The translations under genes were made by a program, and so were the position numbers. The notes beneath the pieces are model-generated. The model did not search any database, had not been told where the DNA came from, and saw only the letters and a program-made list of their open reading frames with translations. DNA of 64,000 nucleotides from Pseudacidovorax sp. (GTDB lineage Bacteria > Pseudomonadota > Gammaproteobacteria > Burkholderiales > Burkholderiaceae_C): contig NZ_JAGOPN010000009.1 in the NCBI RefSeq assembly GCF_017991995.1, positions 1-64,000 of the forward strand, read 5' to 3'. Within the stretch, counting starts at the first letter, position 1, and every line of letters starts with the position of its first letter. Below are positions 35,986 through 45,187 of the stretch, piece after piece.

Positions 35986-36762
35986 ATGAACGCCGATCTC
36001 TTCTCCCTTCACGGCCGCAAGGGCCTGGTGGTGGGCATTGCCAACGAGCACAGCATCGCCTGGGGCTGTGCGCAGGCCTTCCACGACGCCGGGGCCGAGC
36101 TGGCCGTGACCTGGTTCAACGACAAGGCCCGGCCCTTCGTCGAACCGCTGGCGCAGCAGGTGCACGCCTCCATCGCGCTGCCGCTGGACGTGGAGCAGCC
36201 CGGCCAGCTCGAAGCCGTGTTCGCCGCCATCGGCCGCCAATGGGGCCGCCTGGACTTCGTGCTGCACTCCATCGCCTTCGCGCCCAAGAGCGACCTGCAC
36301 GGCCGGGTGGCCGACTGCTCGCGAGAGGGCTTCGCGCGGGCCATGGACATCTCCTGCCATTCCTTCGTGCGCATGGCCCATCTGGCCGAGCCGCTGATGC
36401 ACCGCGGCGGCAGCCTGCTCACGATGAGCTATGTGGGCGCCGAGGAGGTGATTCCCGACTACGGCGTGATGGGCCCGGTCAAGGCCGCGCTGGAGAGCAG
36501 CACGCGCTACCTGGCCACCGAACTCGGGCCCAAGGGCATCCGCGTCAACGCCATCTCGCCGGGACCGCTGGCCACGCGGGCGGCGTCGGGCATTCCCAAC
36601 TTCGAGGCCCTGCTCGACGACGCCCGTCGGCGCGCCCCGCTGCGCCGGCTGGTGGACATCGCGGAAGTGGGCGCCCTTGCCGCCTTCCTGGTCAGCGACG
36701 CGGCACGCGCCATCACGGGCAGCACGCTGTACGTGGATGGCGGCTACCACGTGCTCGGATGA
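35986..36762 (+). CDS. fabI: Enoyl-[acyl-carrier-protein] reductase FabI (paralogue)
   Basis: 258-residue short-chain dehydrogenase that reduces enoyl-ACP with NAD(P)H. The FabI features are GLVVGIANEHSIAWG at the N-terminus, the LHSIAFAPK segment, and the catalytic YGVMGPVK (Tyr159 and Lys166, i.e. YxxMxxxK, as in E. coli Tyr156/Lys163). YVGAEEVIPDYGVMG is close to canonical FabI. It starts one base after the phaC stop and ends overlapping the next gene (ATGA). Its place in an oxygen-controlled operon suggests a specialised copy beside the housekeeping enzyme, perhaps supplying or draining acyl intermediates or regenerating NAD+. The exact role is inference. Confidence 0.9.
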   Translation: MNADLFSLHGRKGLVVGIANEHSIAWGCAQAFHDAGAELAVTWFNDKARPFVEPLAQQVHASIALPLDVEQPGQLEAVFAAIGRQWGRLDFVLHSIAFAPKSDLHGRVADCSREGFARAMDISCHSFVRMAHLAEPLMHRGGSLLTMSYVGAEEVIPDYGVMGPVKAALESSTRYLATELGPKGIRVNAISPGPLATRAASGIPNFEALLDDARRRAPLRRLVDIAEVGALAAFLVSDAARAITGSTLYVDGGYHVLG

Positions 36763-38213
36763 CCATGGCCCGCCGAATCGCCCCCCTGCTGCTCGCCGCA
36801 CTCATCGCGGCCGGCTGCGCGCCCATGATCCCGCCCCTGGCCCTGCCAGAGTCGCCGGTGCCTGCCCGATTCCCGGACGCCGCGCCTACAGCGGCCGTGC
36901 CCGTGGCCGCGGCGGACCTGGACTGGCCGCAGGCCTTTCCCGATGCCGAGCTGCAGGCGCTGATCGCCCAGGCCCTCGCGCACAACCGCGATCTGCGCAC
37001 CGCCGCCCTGCGCGTGCAGGAGGCCCGCGCGGCCTGGGGCATCCAGCAGGCCGCGCTGCTGCCCAGCGTGGGACTGGCCACCGATGCCAGCCGCAGCCGC
37101 GTGCCGGCCGACCTCAACGTCAGCGGCAAGTCCGTCATCGCCAGCCAGTACCAGGTGGGCGTGGGCCTGGCCGGGTGGGAGCTCGACCTGTGGGGCCGCC
37201 TTCGCAGCCTGGACGAGGCCGCGCTGCAGGCCTGGCTGGCCAGCGACGAGGCCCGGCGCGGCCTCACCCTGTCGCTGGCGACGCAGGTGGCGCAGGGCTG
37301 GCTGGCCCTGCGCGAGACCGACGAGCGCCTGGCCCTGGCGCGCGAGGCCATCGCCAGCCGCAACGAATCGCTGCGCATCTTCAGCCGCCGCTTCGACGTC
37401 GGCGCCTCCTCGCGGCTGGAGCTGGAGCAGGTGCGCATCCTCGCCACCCAGGCGCGGGCGCTGGGCGCGCAGCTCGAACAGCAGCGCGCGCAGCAGGTCA
37501 ATGCCCTCGCCCTGCTGACCGGTGTGCCCGTGGACCTGCCGCCGCGCAACCAGCCGCTGGCCGATGCCATGGTGGCCGATGTGGCCCCGGGCCTACCCTC
37601 GGCCATGCTGGCCTCGCGGCCCGACATCGCCGCCGCCGAACACCGCCTACGCCAGGCCAACGCCAACATCGGCGCGGCCCGGGCCGCCTTCTTTCCGCAG
37701 CTGACGCTGACCACCAGCCTCGGCACCGCCAGCGCGGCGCTCGACGGGCTGTTCGAGCCCGGCAGCCGCGCCTGGACCTTCGCGCCCAGCCTGTCGCTGC
37801 CCCTGTTCACCGCCGGCCGGCTGCGCGCCAACCTGCAGCTGTCCGAGGTGCGGCGCGACATCGCCGTGGCCGACTACGAAAAGACCATCCAGGGCGCCTT
37901 CCGCGACGTGGCCGACGCCCTGGCCGCCCGCCAGTGGCTGGTCGAACAGCTGGGCATCCAGAAGGAAGCACTGGCCGCGCAGGCCGAGCGCGCCCGCCTG
38001 GCCCGGCTGCGCTACGACGCCGGCTCGGCCGCCTTCCTGGAAGTGCTGGACGCGCAGCGCGACCTGCTCTCGGCCCAGCAACAACGGGTGCAGACGCAGC
38101 GTGCGCTGCTCGCCGCCCGCGTCTCCCTCTATGCCGCCCTGGGCGGCGGCGCCCACACCGTGGCCGCCACGCCCATCGCGACCTCTTCCTCCCCCTCCTC
38201 TTCCCAGCCATGA
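36759..38213 (+). CDS. Outer-membrane efflux lipoprotein (NodT/OprM family)
   Basis: 484-residue TolC-type channel that completes a three-part exporter. It has a lipoprotein signal (LLLAALIAAGCAPM, Cys about 22) and two tandem OEP repeats of long coiled helices. Landmarks are WELDLWGRLRSLDEAA, LALLTGVPVDLPP, SRPDIAAAEHRLRQANANIGAARAAFFPQLTLTTSLG and FTAGRLRANLQLSEVRRD. The ATG overlaps the fabI stop, and its own stop overlaps the HlyD start. A second ATG two codons later (36765) is equally possible. It works with the downstream adaptor and ABC proteins. Confidence 0.92.
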   Translation: MTMARRIAPLLLAALIAAGCAPMIPPLALPESPVPARFPDAAPTAAVPVAAADLDWPQAFPDAELQALIAQALAHNRDLRTAALRVQEARAAWGIQQAALLPSVGLATDASRSRVPADLNVSGKSVIASQYQVGVGLAGWELDLWGRLRSLDEAALQAWLASDEARRGLTLSLATQVAQGWLALRETDERLALAREAIASRNESLRIFSRRFDVGASSRLELEQVRILATQARALGAQLEQQRAQQVNALALLTGVPVDLPPRNQPLADAMVADVAPGLPSAMLASRPDIAAAEHRLRQANANIGAARAAFFPQLTLTTSLGTASAALDGLFEPGSRAWTFAPSLSLPLFTAGRLRANLQLSEVRRDIAVADYEKTIQGAFRDVADALAARQWLVEQLGIQKEALAAQAERARLARLRYDAGSAAFLEVLDAQRDLLSAQQQRVQTQRALLAARVSLYAALGGGAHTVAATPIATSSSPSSSQP

Positions 38214-39280
38214 AGCCCACGAGCACAAAGCGCCTTCTCATCGTCCTGGCCGTGGCGCTGGCCGCAGGCGGCGCCTGGTACTGGCAGGCCGGCCGCGACA
38301 AGGGCTTCGGGCCGGGCTTCGCCAGCGGCAACGGCCGCATCGAGGCCACCGACGTGGACGTGGCCACCAAGCAGGCCGGCCGGGTGCGCGACATCCTGGT
38401 CGACGAAGGCGCCTTCGTGAAGGCCGGTCAGCCGCTGGCCACCATGGACGTCGAATCGCTCGACGCCCAGCGCGCCGAGGCCCAGGCCCGGCTGCAGCAG
38501 GCCGAGACGGGCGTGGCGGCCGCCGAATCGCAGGTGGCCATGCGCGAGAGCGACCGCCAATCCGCGCTGGCGCTGGTGGTGCAGCGCGAGAGCGAGCTGG
38601 ACGCGGCCCAGCGCCGGGCCCGCCGCTCCGAAGTGCTCTCCGCCGAGGGCGCCGCCTCGATGCAGGAGACCGACGACGACCGCGCCCGCACCCGCAACGC
38701 GCAGGCCGCCCTGGGCGCGGCCCACGCGCAGGCCGAGGCCGGTCGGGCCGCGGTGCAGGCCGCCGCCGCCCAGCTCACCGGCGCCCGTGCCGCCGTCGGC
38801 GCGGCGCGTGCCACGCTGGCCCGCATCGAGGCCGACATCGCCGACAGCCAGCTCACCGCGCCGCGCGACGGCCGCGTGCAGTTCCGCGTGGCGCAGCCCG
38901 GCGAGGTCCTGGGTGCGGGCGGCAAGGTGCTCAACCTGGTGGACCTGTCGGACGTCTACATGACCTTCTTCCTGCCCGAGACGGCCGCCGGCCGCGTGGC
39001 CCTGGGCAGCGAGGCGCGCATCCTGATCGATGCCGCGCCCGGCTTCGTGATTCCGGCGCGCATCCGCTTCGTCGACGCCACGGCCCAGTTCACCCCCAAG
39101 ACGGTGGAGACGGCCAGCGAGCGGCAGAAGCTCATGTTCCGCGTCAAGGCCAGCATCGACAAGGCGCTGCTGCAGCAGCACCTGGAACAGGTCAAGACCG
39201 GCCTGCCCGGCGTGGCCTGGGTGCGGCTGGACCCCCAGGCCGAATGGCCCGCGGAGCTGGCCGTGAAGACCTCGCGCTGA
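38210..39280 (+). CDS. HlyD-family periplasmic adaptor
   Basis: 356-residue membrane-fusion protein bridging an inner-membrane pump and the outer-membrane channel. An N-terminal anchor helix ([19 protein letters not shown]) is followed by a lipoyl half ([40 protein letters not shown]), a long coiled-coil rich in Ala/Gln/Glu (about 80-210), the second lipoyl half ([33 protein letters not shown]) and a beta-barrel domain. It resembles YhiI, which is encoded with RbbA and YhhJ in enterobacteria, the same gene order as here. Starts inside the stop of the channel gene (ATGA). Confidence 0.92.
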   Translation: MKPTSTKRLLIVLAVALAAGGAWYWQAGRDKGFGPGFASGNGRIEATDVDVATKQAGRVRDILVDEGAFVKAGQPLATMDVESLDAQRAEAQARLQQAETGVAAAESQVAMRESDRQSALALVVQRESELDAAQRRARRSEVLSAEGAASMQETDDDRARTRNAQAALGAAHAQAEAGRAAVQAAAAQLTGARAAVGAARATLARIEADIADSQLTAPRDGRVQFRVAQPGEVLGAGGKVLNLVDLSDVYMTFFLPETAAGRVALGSEARILIDAAPGFVIPARIRFVDATAQFTPKTVETASERQKLMFRVKASIDKALLQQHLEQVKTGLPGVAWVRLDPQAEWPAELAVKTSR

Positions 39281-39287
39281 GCCGCCC

Positions 39288-42026
39288 ATGACCGACTCGC
39301 CCCCGCCCGTCGTCCGCCTGCAGAAGCTGCGCCTGGACTATGGCCCCACGCATGCGCTGCAGGACGTGGACCTGGAGGTGCCGGCCGGCTGCATGGTCGG
39401 CCTGATCGGGCCCGATGGCGTGGGCAAGTCCAGCCTGCTGTCGCTGGTGGCCGGCGCCCGTGCGCTGCAGCAGGGCCGTCTGGAGGTGCTGGGCGGCGAC
39501 ATGGCCGACCGGCGCCACCGCGCGGCGGTGTGCCCGCGCATCGCCTACATGCCGCAGGGGCTGGGCCGCAACCTGTACCCCACGCTGTCGGTGGAAGAGA
39601 ACCTGCAGTTCTTCGCCCGCCTGTTCGGCCATGCCGGGCCCGAGCGCCGCCGACGCATCGACGAACTCACGCGCAGCACCGGGCTGCAGCCCTTCCTGGC
39701 GCGGCCGGCGGGCAAGCTCTCGGGCGGCATGAAGCAGAAGCTGGGCCTGTGCTGCGCGCTCATCCACGACCCCGACCTGCTGATCCTGGACGAGCCCACC
39801 ACCGGCGTCGATCCACTGGCGCGTGCGCAGTTCTGGGCCCTGATCGCGCGCATCCGCCAGGGCCGTCCGCAGATGAGCGTGATGGTGGCCACCGCCTACA
39901 TGGACGAAGCCCAGCGCTTCGACTGGCTGGTGGCCATGGACGACGGCCGCGTGCTGGCCACCGGCACGCCGCAGGCCCTGCTGGCGCGCACCGGCACGCC
40001 CACGCTGGAGCAGGCCTTCATCCAGCTGCTGCCCGAGGAGAAGAAGCGCGACTGGGCGCCGGTGCAGATCCCGCCGCTCGAAGCGGGCGACGACGACATC
40101 GCCATCGAGGCCGAGGGCCTGACCATGCGCTTCGGCGACTTCACGGCGGTGGACCACGTGAGCCTGCGCATCCGGCGCGGCGAGATCTTCGGCTTCCTGG
40201 GCAGCAACGGCTGCGGCAAGTCCACCACCATGAAGATGCTCACCGGCCTGTTGCCCGCCAGCGAAGGCCGGGCCTGGCTGTTCGGCAACGAGGTGGACCC
40301 GCGCGACATCGACACCCGGCGGCGCGTGGGCTACATGTCGCAGGCCTTCTCGCTGTACGGCGAGCTGACCGTGCGGCAGAACCTGGTGCTGCATGCGCGG
40401 CTCTTCCACGTGCCCGCGGCCGAGCAGGACGCGCGCGTGCAGGAGATGCTGGAGCGTTTCGGCCTGCAGCAGGTGCAGCACAGCCTGCCCGAAAGCCTGC
40501 CGCTGGGCATGCGCCAGCGCCTGTCGCTGGCCGTGGCCATGGTGCACCGGCCCGAACTGCTGATCCTGGACGAGCCCACCTCGGGCGTGGATCCGATCGC
40601 GCGCGACAACTTCTGGCGCCTGCTGGTGACCCTGTCGCGCCGCGACAAGGTCACCATCTTCATCTCCACCCACTTCATGAACGAGGCCGAGCGCTGCGAC
40701 CGCATGTCGATGATGCATGCCGGCCGCGTGCTGGACAGCGACGCACCGGCAGCCCTGGTGGCGCGCCGCGGCGCCGCCAGCCTGGAAGAGGCCTTCATCG
40801 GCTACCTGGTGGACGCGGGCGGTGGCACGCCCGACCAGGCGGCGGACGAGGCGCCCGCCGCCCCGGCCATCTCGGCTTCTGCGCCGCCGCCGCGCACCGC
40901 CGCCTTCAGCCTGCAGCGCCTGTGGAGCTACCTGTGGCGCGAGGCGCTGGAGCTGCAGCGCGACCCGGTGCGCGCGACCATGGCGCTGCTGGGCTCGCTG
41001 GTGCTGATGGTCGTGATGGGCTACGGCATCAACATGGACGTGGACAACCTGCGCTATGCCGTGCTCGACCGCGACCAGAGCACGCTCAGCCAGAGCTATG
41101 TGCTGGACCTGGCCGGCTCGCGCTACTTCACCGAGCAGCCGCCGCTGCGCGACGACGCCGACATGGACCGGCGGCTGCGCAGCGGCGACATCTCGCTGGC
41201 CATCGAGATCCCCTCGGGCTTCGGCCGCGACGTGCTGGGCGGCCGCGACGTGCAGGTGGGCGCGTGGATCGACGGCGCCATGCCCACGCGGGCGGACACG
41301 CTGCAAGGTTATGTGCAGGGCATCCACCAGTACTGGCTGGTCGAGCAGATGCGCGCACGCACGGGCAGCACGCCGGTGGCAGCCGTGCAGGTGCAGTCGC
41401 GCTACCGCTACAACCCCGACGTGCGCAGCCTGCCGGCCATGGTGCCGGCCATCATCCCCATGCTGCTGCTGATGCTGCCGGCCATGCTGACGGCGCTGGC
41501 GGTGGTGCGCGAGAAGGAACTGGGCTCCATCGTCAACCTCTACGTCACGCCGGTCACCCGCATCGAGTTCCTGCTGGGCAAGCAGCTGCCCTACGTGCTG
41601 CTGGCCATGCTGAACTTCCTGCTCATGTGCGCGCTGGCCGTCACGCTGTTCGGCGTGCCCTTCACCGGCAGCTTTGCCACGCTGGCCGTGGCGGCGCTGC
41701 TGTTCAGCGTCATCGCCACCGGCATGGGCCTGCTGGCCTCGGCCGTCACCCGCAGCCAGATCGCGGCCATGTTCTTCGCCATGATCGGCACGCTGATCCC
41801 GGCCACGCAGTTCTCGGGGCTGACGGATCCGGTCTCGTCGCTGCAGGGCGTGGGCCGCTGGGTGGGGCAGATCTACCCGGCCACGCACATGTTCACCATC
41901 AGCCGCGGCGTGTTCAGCAAGGCGCTGGGCTTCGGCGACCTGCAGCAGGCCTTCGTGCCACTGCTGGTGGCGGCGCCGCTGATCGTGGCGGCGTCGGTGG
42001 CGCTGCTGCGCAAGCAGGAGGCCTGA
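39288..42026 (+). CDS. ABC transporter, two ATPase domains fused to an ABC-2 permease (RbbA/YhiH type)
   Basis: 912-residue inner-membrane protein with two nucleotide-binding domains followed by an ABC-2 membrane domain. The first (about 8-245) has Walker [10 protein letters not shown], signature [10 protein letters not shown] and Walker [14 protein letters not shown]. The second (about 275-500) has GSNGCGKST near 306, [11 protein letters not shown] replacing the usual LSGG, and [13 protein letters not shown]. The membrane domain (about 550-912) begins with a helix ([19 protein letters not shown]), a large periplasmic loop, and five further helices. Same architecture as RbbA/YhiH. RbbA was once described as a ribosome ATPase, but genomic partners HlyD, permease and channel indicate export. 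Substrate unknown. Confidence 0.92.
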   Translation: MTDSPPPVVRLQKLRLDYGPTHALQDVDLEVPAGCMVGLIGPDGVGKSSLLSLVAGARALQQGRLEVLGGDMADRRHRAAVCPRIAYMPQGLGRNLYPTLSVEENLQFFARLFGHAGPERRRRIDELTRSTGLQPFLARPAGKLSGGMKQKLGLCCALIHDPDLLILDEPTTGVDPLARAQFWALIARIRQGRPQMSVMVATAYMDEAQRFDWLVAMDDGRVLATGTPQALLARTGTPTLEQAFIQLLPEEKKRDWAPVQIPPLEAGDDDIAIEAEGLTMRFGDFTAVDHVSLRIRRGEIFGFLGSNGCGKSTTMKMLTGLLPASEGRAWLFGNEVDPRDIDTRRRVGYMSQAFSLYGELTVRQNLVLHARLFHVPAAEQDARVQEMLERFGLQQVQHSLPESLPLGMRQRLSLAVAMVHRPELLILDEPTSGVDPIARDNFWRLLVTLSRRDKVTIFISTHFMNEAERCDRMSMMHAGRVLDSDAPAALVARRGAASLEEAFIGYLVDAGGGTPDQAADEAPAAPAISASAPPPRTAAFSLQRLWSYLWREALELQRDPVRATMALLGSLVLMVVMGYGINMDVDNLRYAVLDRDQSTLSQSYVLDLAGSRYFTEQPPLRDDADMDRRLRSGDISLAIEIPSGFGRDVLGGRDVQVGAWIDGAMPTRADTLQGYVQGIHQYWLVEQMRARTGSTPVAAVQVQSRYRYNPDVRSLPAMVPAIIPMLLLMLPAMLTALAVVREKELGSIVNLYVTPVTRIEFLLGKQLPYVLLAMLNFLLMCALAVTLFGVPFTGSFATLAVAALLFSVIATGMGLLASAVTRSQIAAMFFAMIGTLIPATQFSGLTDPVSSLQGVGRWVGQIYPATHMFTISRGVFSKALGFGDLQQAFVPLLVAAPLIVAASVALLRKQEA

Positions 42027-42047
42027 GCAGGTGATAACGGATCCACC

Positions 42048-43241
42048 ATGAACGACACCCCGCTCGCCCCATCGCATCGCACAGCCGCCTCGCCCGCCGG
42101 CCGCCGCAGCGCCATCGCCCGGCGCCTGGCCAACATCCTGCGCCTGGGCGTCAAGGAGCTGTGGAGCCTGTGGCGCGACCCGACCATGCTGGTGCTGATC
42201 GTCTACACCTTCTCGGTGGCGGTCTACACCGGCGCCACGGCGATCCCCGAGACGCTGCACAACGCGCCCATCGCCATCGTGGACGAGGACCAGTCGCCGC
42301 TGTCGCAGCGCATCGTCTCGGCCTTCCAGCCGCCCTACTTCTCGGCGCCGGTGGCCATCGGCCAGGCGCAGATGGACGCGGGCATGGACGCGGGCCGCTA
42401 CACCTTCGCGCTGGTCATCCCCACCGGCTTCCAGCGCGACGTGCTGGCGGGCCGCCACGCCGAGGTGCAGCTGAACGTGGACGCCACCCGCATGAGCCAG
42501 GCCTTCTCGGGCAATGGCGCCGTGCAGCAGATCGTGACCGAGCAGGTCAACGACTTCCTGCGCCGCTACCGCGCCACCACCACGCTGCCGGTGGACCTGG
42601 CGCTGCGCGCCCGCTTCAACCCGGCGCTGGAGAAGGCATGGTTCGGCGGCCTGATGCAGATCATCAACAACGTGACCATGCTGGCCATCGTGCTCACCGG
42701 TGCGGCGCTGATCCGGGAGCGCGAGCACGGCACCATCGAGCACCTGCTGGTGATGCCGGTGACGCCCACCGAGATCATGCTGGCCAAGGTGTGGTCCATG
42801 GGCGTGGTGGTGCTGGTGGCCGCGGCGGCCTCGCTGCAGTTCGTGGTGCAGGGCCTGCTTGGCGTGCCGGTGGAGGGCTCGGTGCCGCTGTTCCTGGCCG
42901 GCACGGCGCTGCACCTGTTCTCGACCACCGCCATGGGCATCTTCATGGCCACCGTGGCGCGCTCGATGCCGCAGTTCGGCCTGCTGCTGATGCTCACGCT
43001 GCTGCCGCTGCAGATGCTCTCGGGCACGGTCACCCCGCGCGAGAGCATGCCCGCGCTGGTGAAGGACCTGATGCTCGCCGCGCCGAACACGCACTACGTG
43101 GAGCTGAGCCAGGCCATCCTGTACCGCGGCGCCGGCATCGACGTGGTGTGGCCTTCCTTCTTGGCGCTGTTCGTCATCGGACTCGTGCTCTTCGTCATGG
43201 CGCTCTCGCGTTTTCGGCGCACCATCAGTCAGATGGCCTGA
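42048..43241 (+). CDS. ABC-2 type transporter permease (YhhJ-like)
   Basis: 397-residue membrane subunit. One N-terminal helix (MLVLIVYTFSVAVYTGAT), a large extracytoplasmic domain (about 60-220) with NAPIAIVDEDQSPLSQRIVSAFQPPYFSAP, then five helices including MLAIVLTGAALIREREHGTIEHLLVMPVTPTEIMLAKVWSMG, the usual ABC-2 core. It resembles the permease half of the preceding fused protein, so the two probably form a heterodimer. It begins 21 bases after that gene. Confidence 0.9.
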   Translation: MNDTPLAPSHRTAASPAGRRSAIARRLANILRLGVKELWSLWRDPTMLVLIVYTFSVAVYTGATAIPETLHNAPIAIVDEDQSPLSQRIVSAFQPPYFSAPVAIGQAQMDAGMDAGRYTFALVIPTGFQRDVLAGRHAEVQLNVDATRMSQAFSGNGAVQQIVTEQVNDFLRRYRATTTLPVDLALRARFNPALEKAWFGGLMQIINNVTMLAIVLTGAALIREREHGTIEHLLVMPVTPTEIMLAKVWSMGVVVLVAAAASLQFVVQGLLGVPVEGSVPLFLAGTALHLFSTTAMGIFMATVARSMPQFGLLLMLTLLPLQMLSGTVTPRESMPALVKDLMLAAPNTHYVELSQAILYRGAGIDVVWPSFLALFVIGLVLFVMALSRFRRTISQMA

Positions 43242-43273
43242 ACGTCCCTGTTTTTCATCGCAAGGAGATTCCC

Positions 43274-43660
43274 ATGCATGACGCCCCTGTCACCCCCCTG
43301 CCCGTGGCGCTGGCCACGGCCAACACCGCGCTGGCCCTGCGCACCTTCGCCCTGCTGCAGCAGGCCGGGCGCGAGGCCTGGGAGCGCCGGCTGCGGCTGC
43401 TCTCCGACACCGAGGAAGACGCTGTCTCCCAGGTGGGCCATGCGGCCAACACGGGCGACTGGCAGGCGCTCGGCGCCTGGCCCGCCGACCTGCTCTGGCG
43501 GGGCACGCAGCGCAACCTGGAGGCGTGGCGCACGCTGGTGCAGGGCGGCCTGGCCAGCCAGACCGAGCTGGCCCAGGGCCTGCGCGAAGCCTGGGCACAG
43601 TGGCAGAAGAGCACGGCCGCGGCCCTGGCCCCGCAGGGCCGCCCCAAGGACGGCGCATGA
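43274..43660 (+). CDS. Phasin-like small protein
   Basis: 128-residue soluble helical protein rich in Ala, Leu, Gln and Trp. The spacing of hydrophobic residues (LRTFALLQQAGREAWERRLRLLSD; NLEAWRTLVQGGLASQTELAQGLREAWAQWQKS) resembles phasins that coat PHA granules, and the gene sits in a PHA-synthase-led operon. No diagnostic motif exists, so the call rests on composition and context. Strong ribosome site AAGGAG (43262-43267); stop overlaps the next start (ATGA). Confidence 0.5.
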   Translation: MHDAPVTPLPVALATANTALALRTFALLQQAGREAWERRLRLLSDTEEDAVSQVGHAANTGDWQALGAWPADLLWRGTQRNLEAWRTLVQGGLASQTELAQGLREAWAQWQKSTAAALAPQGRPKDGA

Positions 43661-45105
43661 GCGCGCCCACCCCGGAGCTGGCCGAGGGCGGCGCCCCAGC
43701 CGACGCACCCCTGGCGCTGGTGCGCAACCGCACCTTCGACGAGATCGCCGTGGGCGACAACGCCAGCCTGCAGCGCACGTTGACCGCGCAGGACATCCAG
43801 CTCTTCGCCGTGCTCTCGGGCGACGTCAACCCGCAGCACCTCGACGCGGAATTCGCCGCCTCCACCCGCTTCCATGGCGTGATCGCCCACGGCATGTGGG
43901 GCGGCGCACTGATCTCTGCCGTGCTCGGCACGCGGCTGCCCGGCCCGGGCACCGTGTACCTGGGGCAGACGCTGCGCTTCCTGCGGCCGGTTCGGGTGGG
44001 CGACACGCTGACCATCCGCGTGACCGTGGCCACGCGCGACGCCGCCAAGAAGCGCCTCACCCTGGACTGCCGCTGCACCAACCAGGCCGGCGAGGACGTG
44101 ATCGAGGGCGAGGCCACCGTGCTCGCGCCGACCGAGAAGATCGAGCGCCCCGCCGCCACCCTGCCCGAGGTGCGGCTGCATGCGCCCGGCGACGGCCTGC
44201 CGCGGCTGCTGGCCCATGTGAAGCCGCTGGGCGCCATCCGCGTGGCGGTGGTGCATCCCTGCGACGCGCTGAGCCTGGGCGGCGCACTCGATGCCCGTGC
44301 GGCCGGCCTGATCGAGCCCGTGCTCGTGGGCCCGCGCGCAAAGATCGAGGCCGCCGCCCAGGCCGCCGGACTGGACCTGGCCGGCATCGCCATCGAGGAC
44401 GCGCCGCACAGCCATGCCGCCGCCGCACGGGCCGCGGCGCTGGCCGGCGCGCGCGACGTGGAGGCGCTCATGAAGGGCAGCCTGCACACCGACGAGCTGA
44501 TGGCCGCGGTGCTCGACGCCGCCGCCGGCCTGCGCACCGGCCGGCGCCTGTCGCACTGCTTCCTGATGCAGACGCCGGCCTACCCGCGGCCCTTCATCGT
44601 GACCGACGCGGCCATCAACATCGCGCCCAGCCTGGAAGAAAAGGCCGACATCGTGCGCAACGCCATCGCCCTGGCCCAGGCGGTGGGCGTGGCCACGCCA
44701 CGGGTGGCGCTGCTGGCGGCGGTGGAGACGGTCAACCCGCGCATGAGCGCGACGCTGGACGCCGCCGCCCTGTGCAAGATGGCCGAGCGCGGCCAGATCA
44801 CCGGCGGCGTGCTGGACGGCCCGCTGGCCTTCGACAACGCAGTCTCGGCCGCAGCGGCGCGCATCAAGGGCATCGAGTCGCCCGTGGCGGGCCAGGCCGA
44901 CGTGCTGGTGGTGCCCGACCTGGAAAGCGGCAACATGCTGGCCAAGCAGCTCGAATACATGGGCGATGCGGCCAGCGCCGGCATCGTGATGGGCGCACGC
45001 GTGCCCATCGTGCTGACCAGCCGCGCCGACTCGCGGGCCGCGCGCATCGCCTCCTGTGCCATTGCCGTGCTGCTGGCCCACCGCTGGCGCACGATGCCGC
45101 CATGA
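43657..45105 (+). CDS. MaoC-like hydratase fused to phosphate acetyl/butyryltransferase
   Basis: 482-residue two-domain enzyme. Residues about 20-150 form a MaoC/hot-dog (R)-enoyl-CoA hydratase with the catalytic segment LSGDVNPQHLD...FHGVIAHGM; residues about 170-482 form a phosphate acetyl/butyryltransferase with VHPCDALSLGGAL, GRRLSHCFLMQTPAYPRPFIVTDAAINIAPSLEEKADI and GRGQITGG-type elements (GQITGGVLDGPLAFDNAVS). The first activity can supply (R)-3-hydroxyacyl-CoA for PHA synthesis, the second turns acyl-CoA into acyl phosphate for the kinase encoded next. This fusion is known in proteobacteria beside acetate kinase. It starts on the phasin-like stop (ATGA). Confidence 0.9.
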   Translation: MSAPTPELAEGGAPADAPLALVRNRTFDEIAVGDNASLQRTLTAQDIQLFAVLSGDVNPQHLDAEFAASTRFHGVIAHGMWGGALISAVLGTRLPGPGTVYLGQTLRFLRPVRVGDTLTIRVTVATRDAAKKRLTLDCRCTNQAGEDVIEGEATVLAPTEKIERPAATLPEVRLHAPGDGLPRLLAHVKPLGAIRVAVVHPCDALSLGGALDARAAGLIEPVLVGPRAKIEAAAQAAGLDLAGIAIEDAPHSHAAAARAAALAGARDVEALMKGSLHTDELMAAVLDAAAGLRTGRRLSHCFLMQTPAYPRPFIVTDAAINIAPSLEEKADIVRNAIALAQAVGVATPRVALLAAVETVNPRMSATLDAAALCKMAERGQITGGVLDGPLAFDNAVSAAAARIKGIESPVAGQADVLVVPDLESGNMLAKQLEYMGDAASAGIVMGARVPIVLTSRADSRAARIASCAIAVLLAHRWRTMPP

Positions 45106-45128
45106 ACATCGGAACGAGCCCGACATGA
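45102..45128 (+). CDS. Mini-ORF 1 between pta and ackA (8 codons)
   Basis: ATG at 45102 overlaps the stop of the phosphotransacetylase gene (ATGA) and encodes MNIGTSPT, with its stop TGA inside the ATG of the next mini-ORF. Too short to be a normal protein; it may serve only to pass ribosomes along. Expression is not shown. Confidence 0.3.
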   Translation: MNIGTSPT

Positions 45129-45187
45129 AGACCCTCCCGTCCCGAAGGACCCGTGTGCCGCCTGCCGAGCCGGAGGCGGCCCGGTGA
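45125..45187 (+). CDS. Mini-ORF 2 between pta and ackA (20 codons)
   Basis: ATG at 45125 overlaps the stop of mini-ORF 1 (ATGA); the reading frame (MKTLPSRRTRVPP...) ends with TGA at 45185-45187, overlapping the GTG start of the acetate kinase gene (GTGA). With mini-ORF 1 it makes an unbroken chain of overlapping stops and starts from pta to ackA. It could act as a leader for coupled reinitiation. No known peptide; expression not shown. Confidence 0.35.
   Translation: MKTLPSRRTRVPPAEPEAAR

Noticed and set aside
39192-43094. 1300-codon minus-strand open frame opposite the ABC exporter genes
   Set aside because: His/Gln/Arg-rich shadow of two well-recognised transporter genes.
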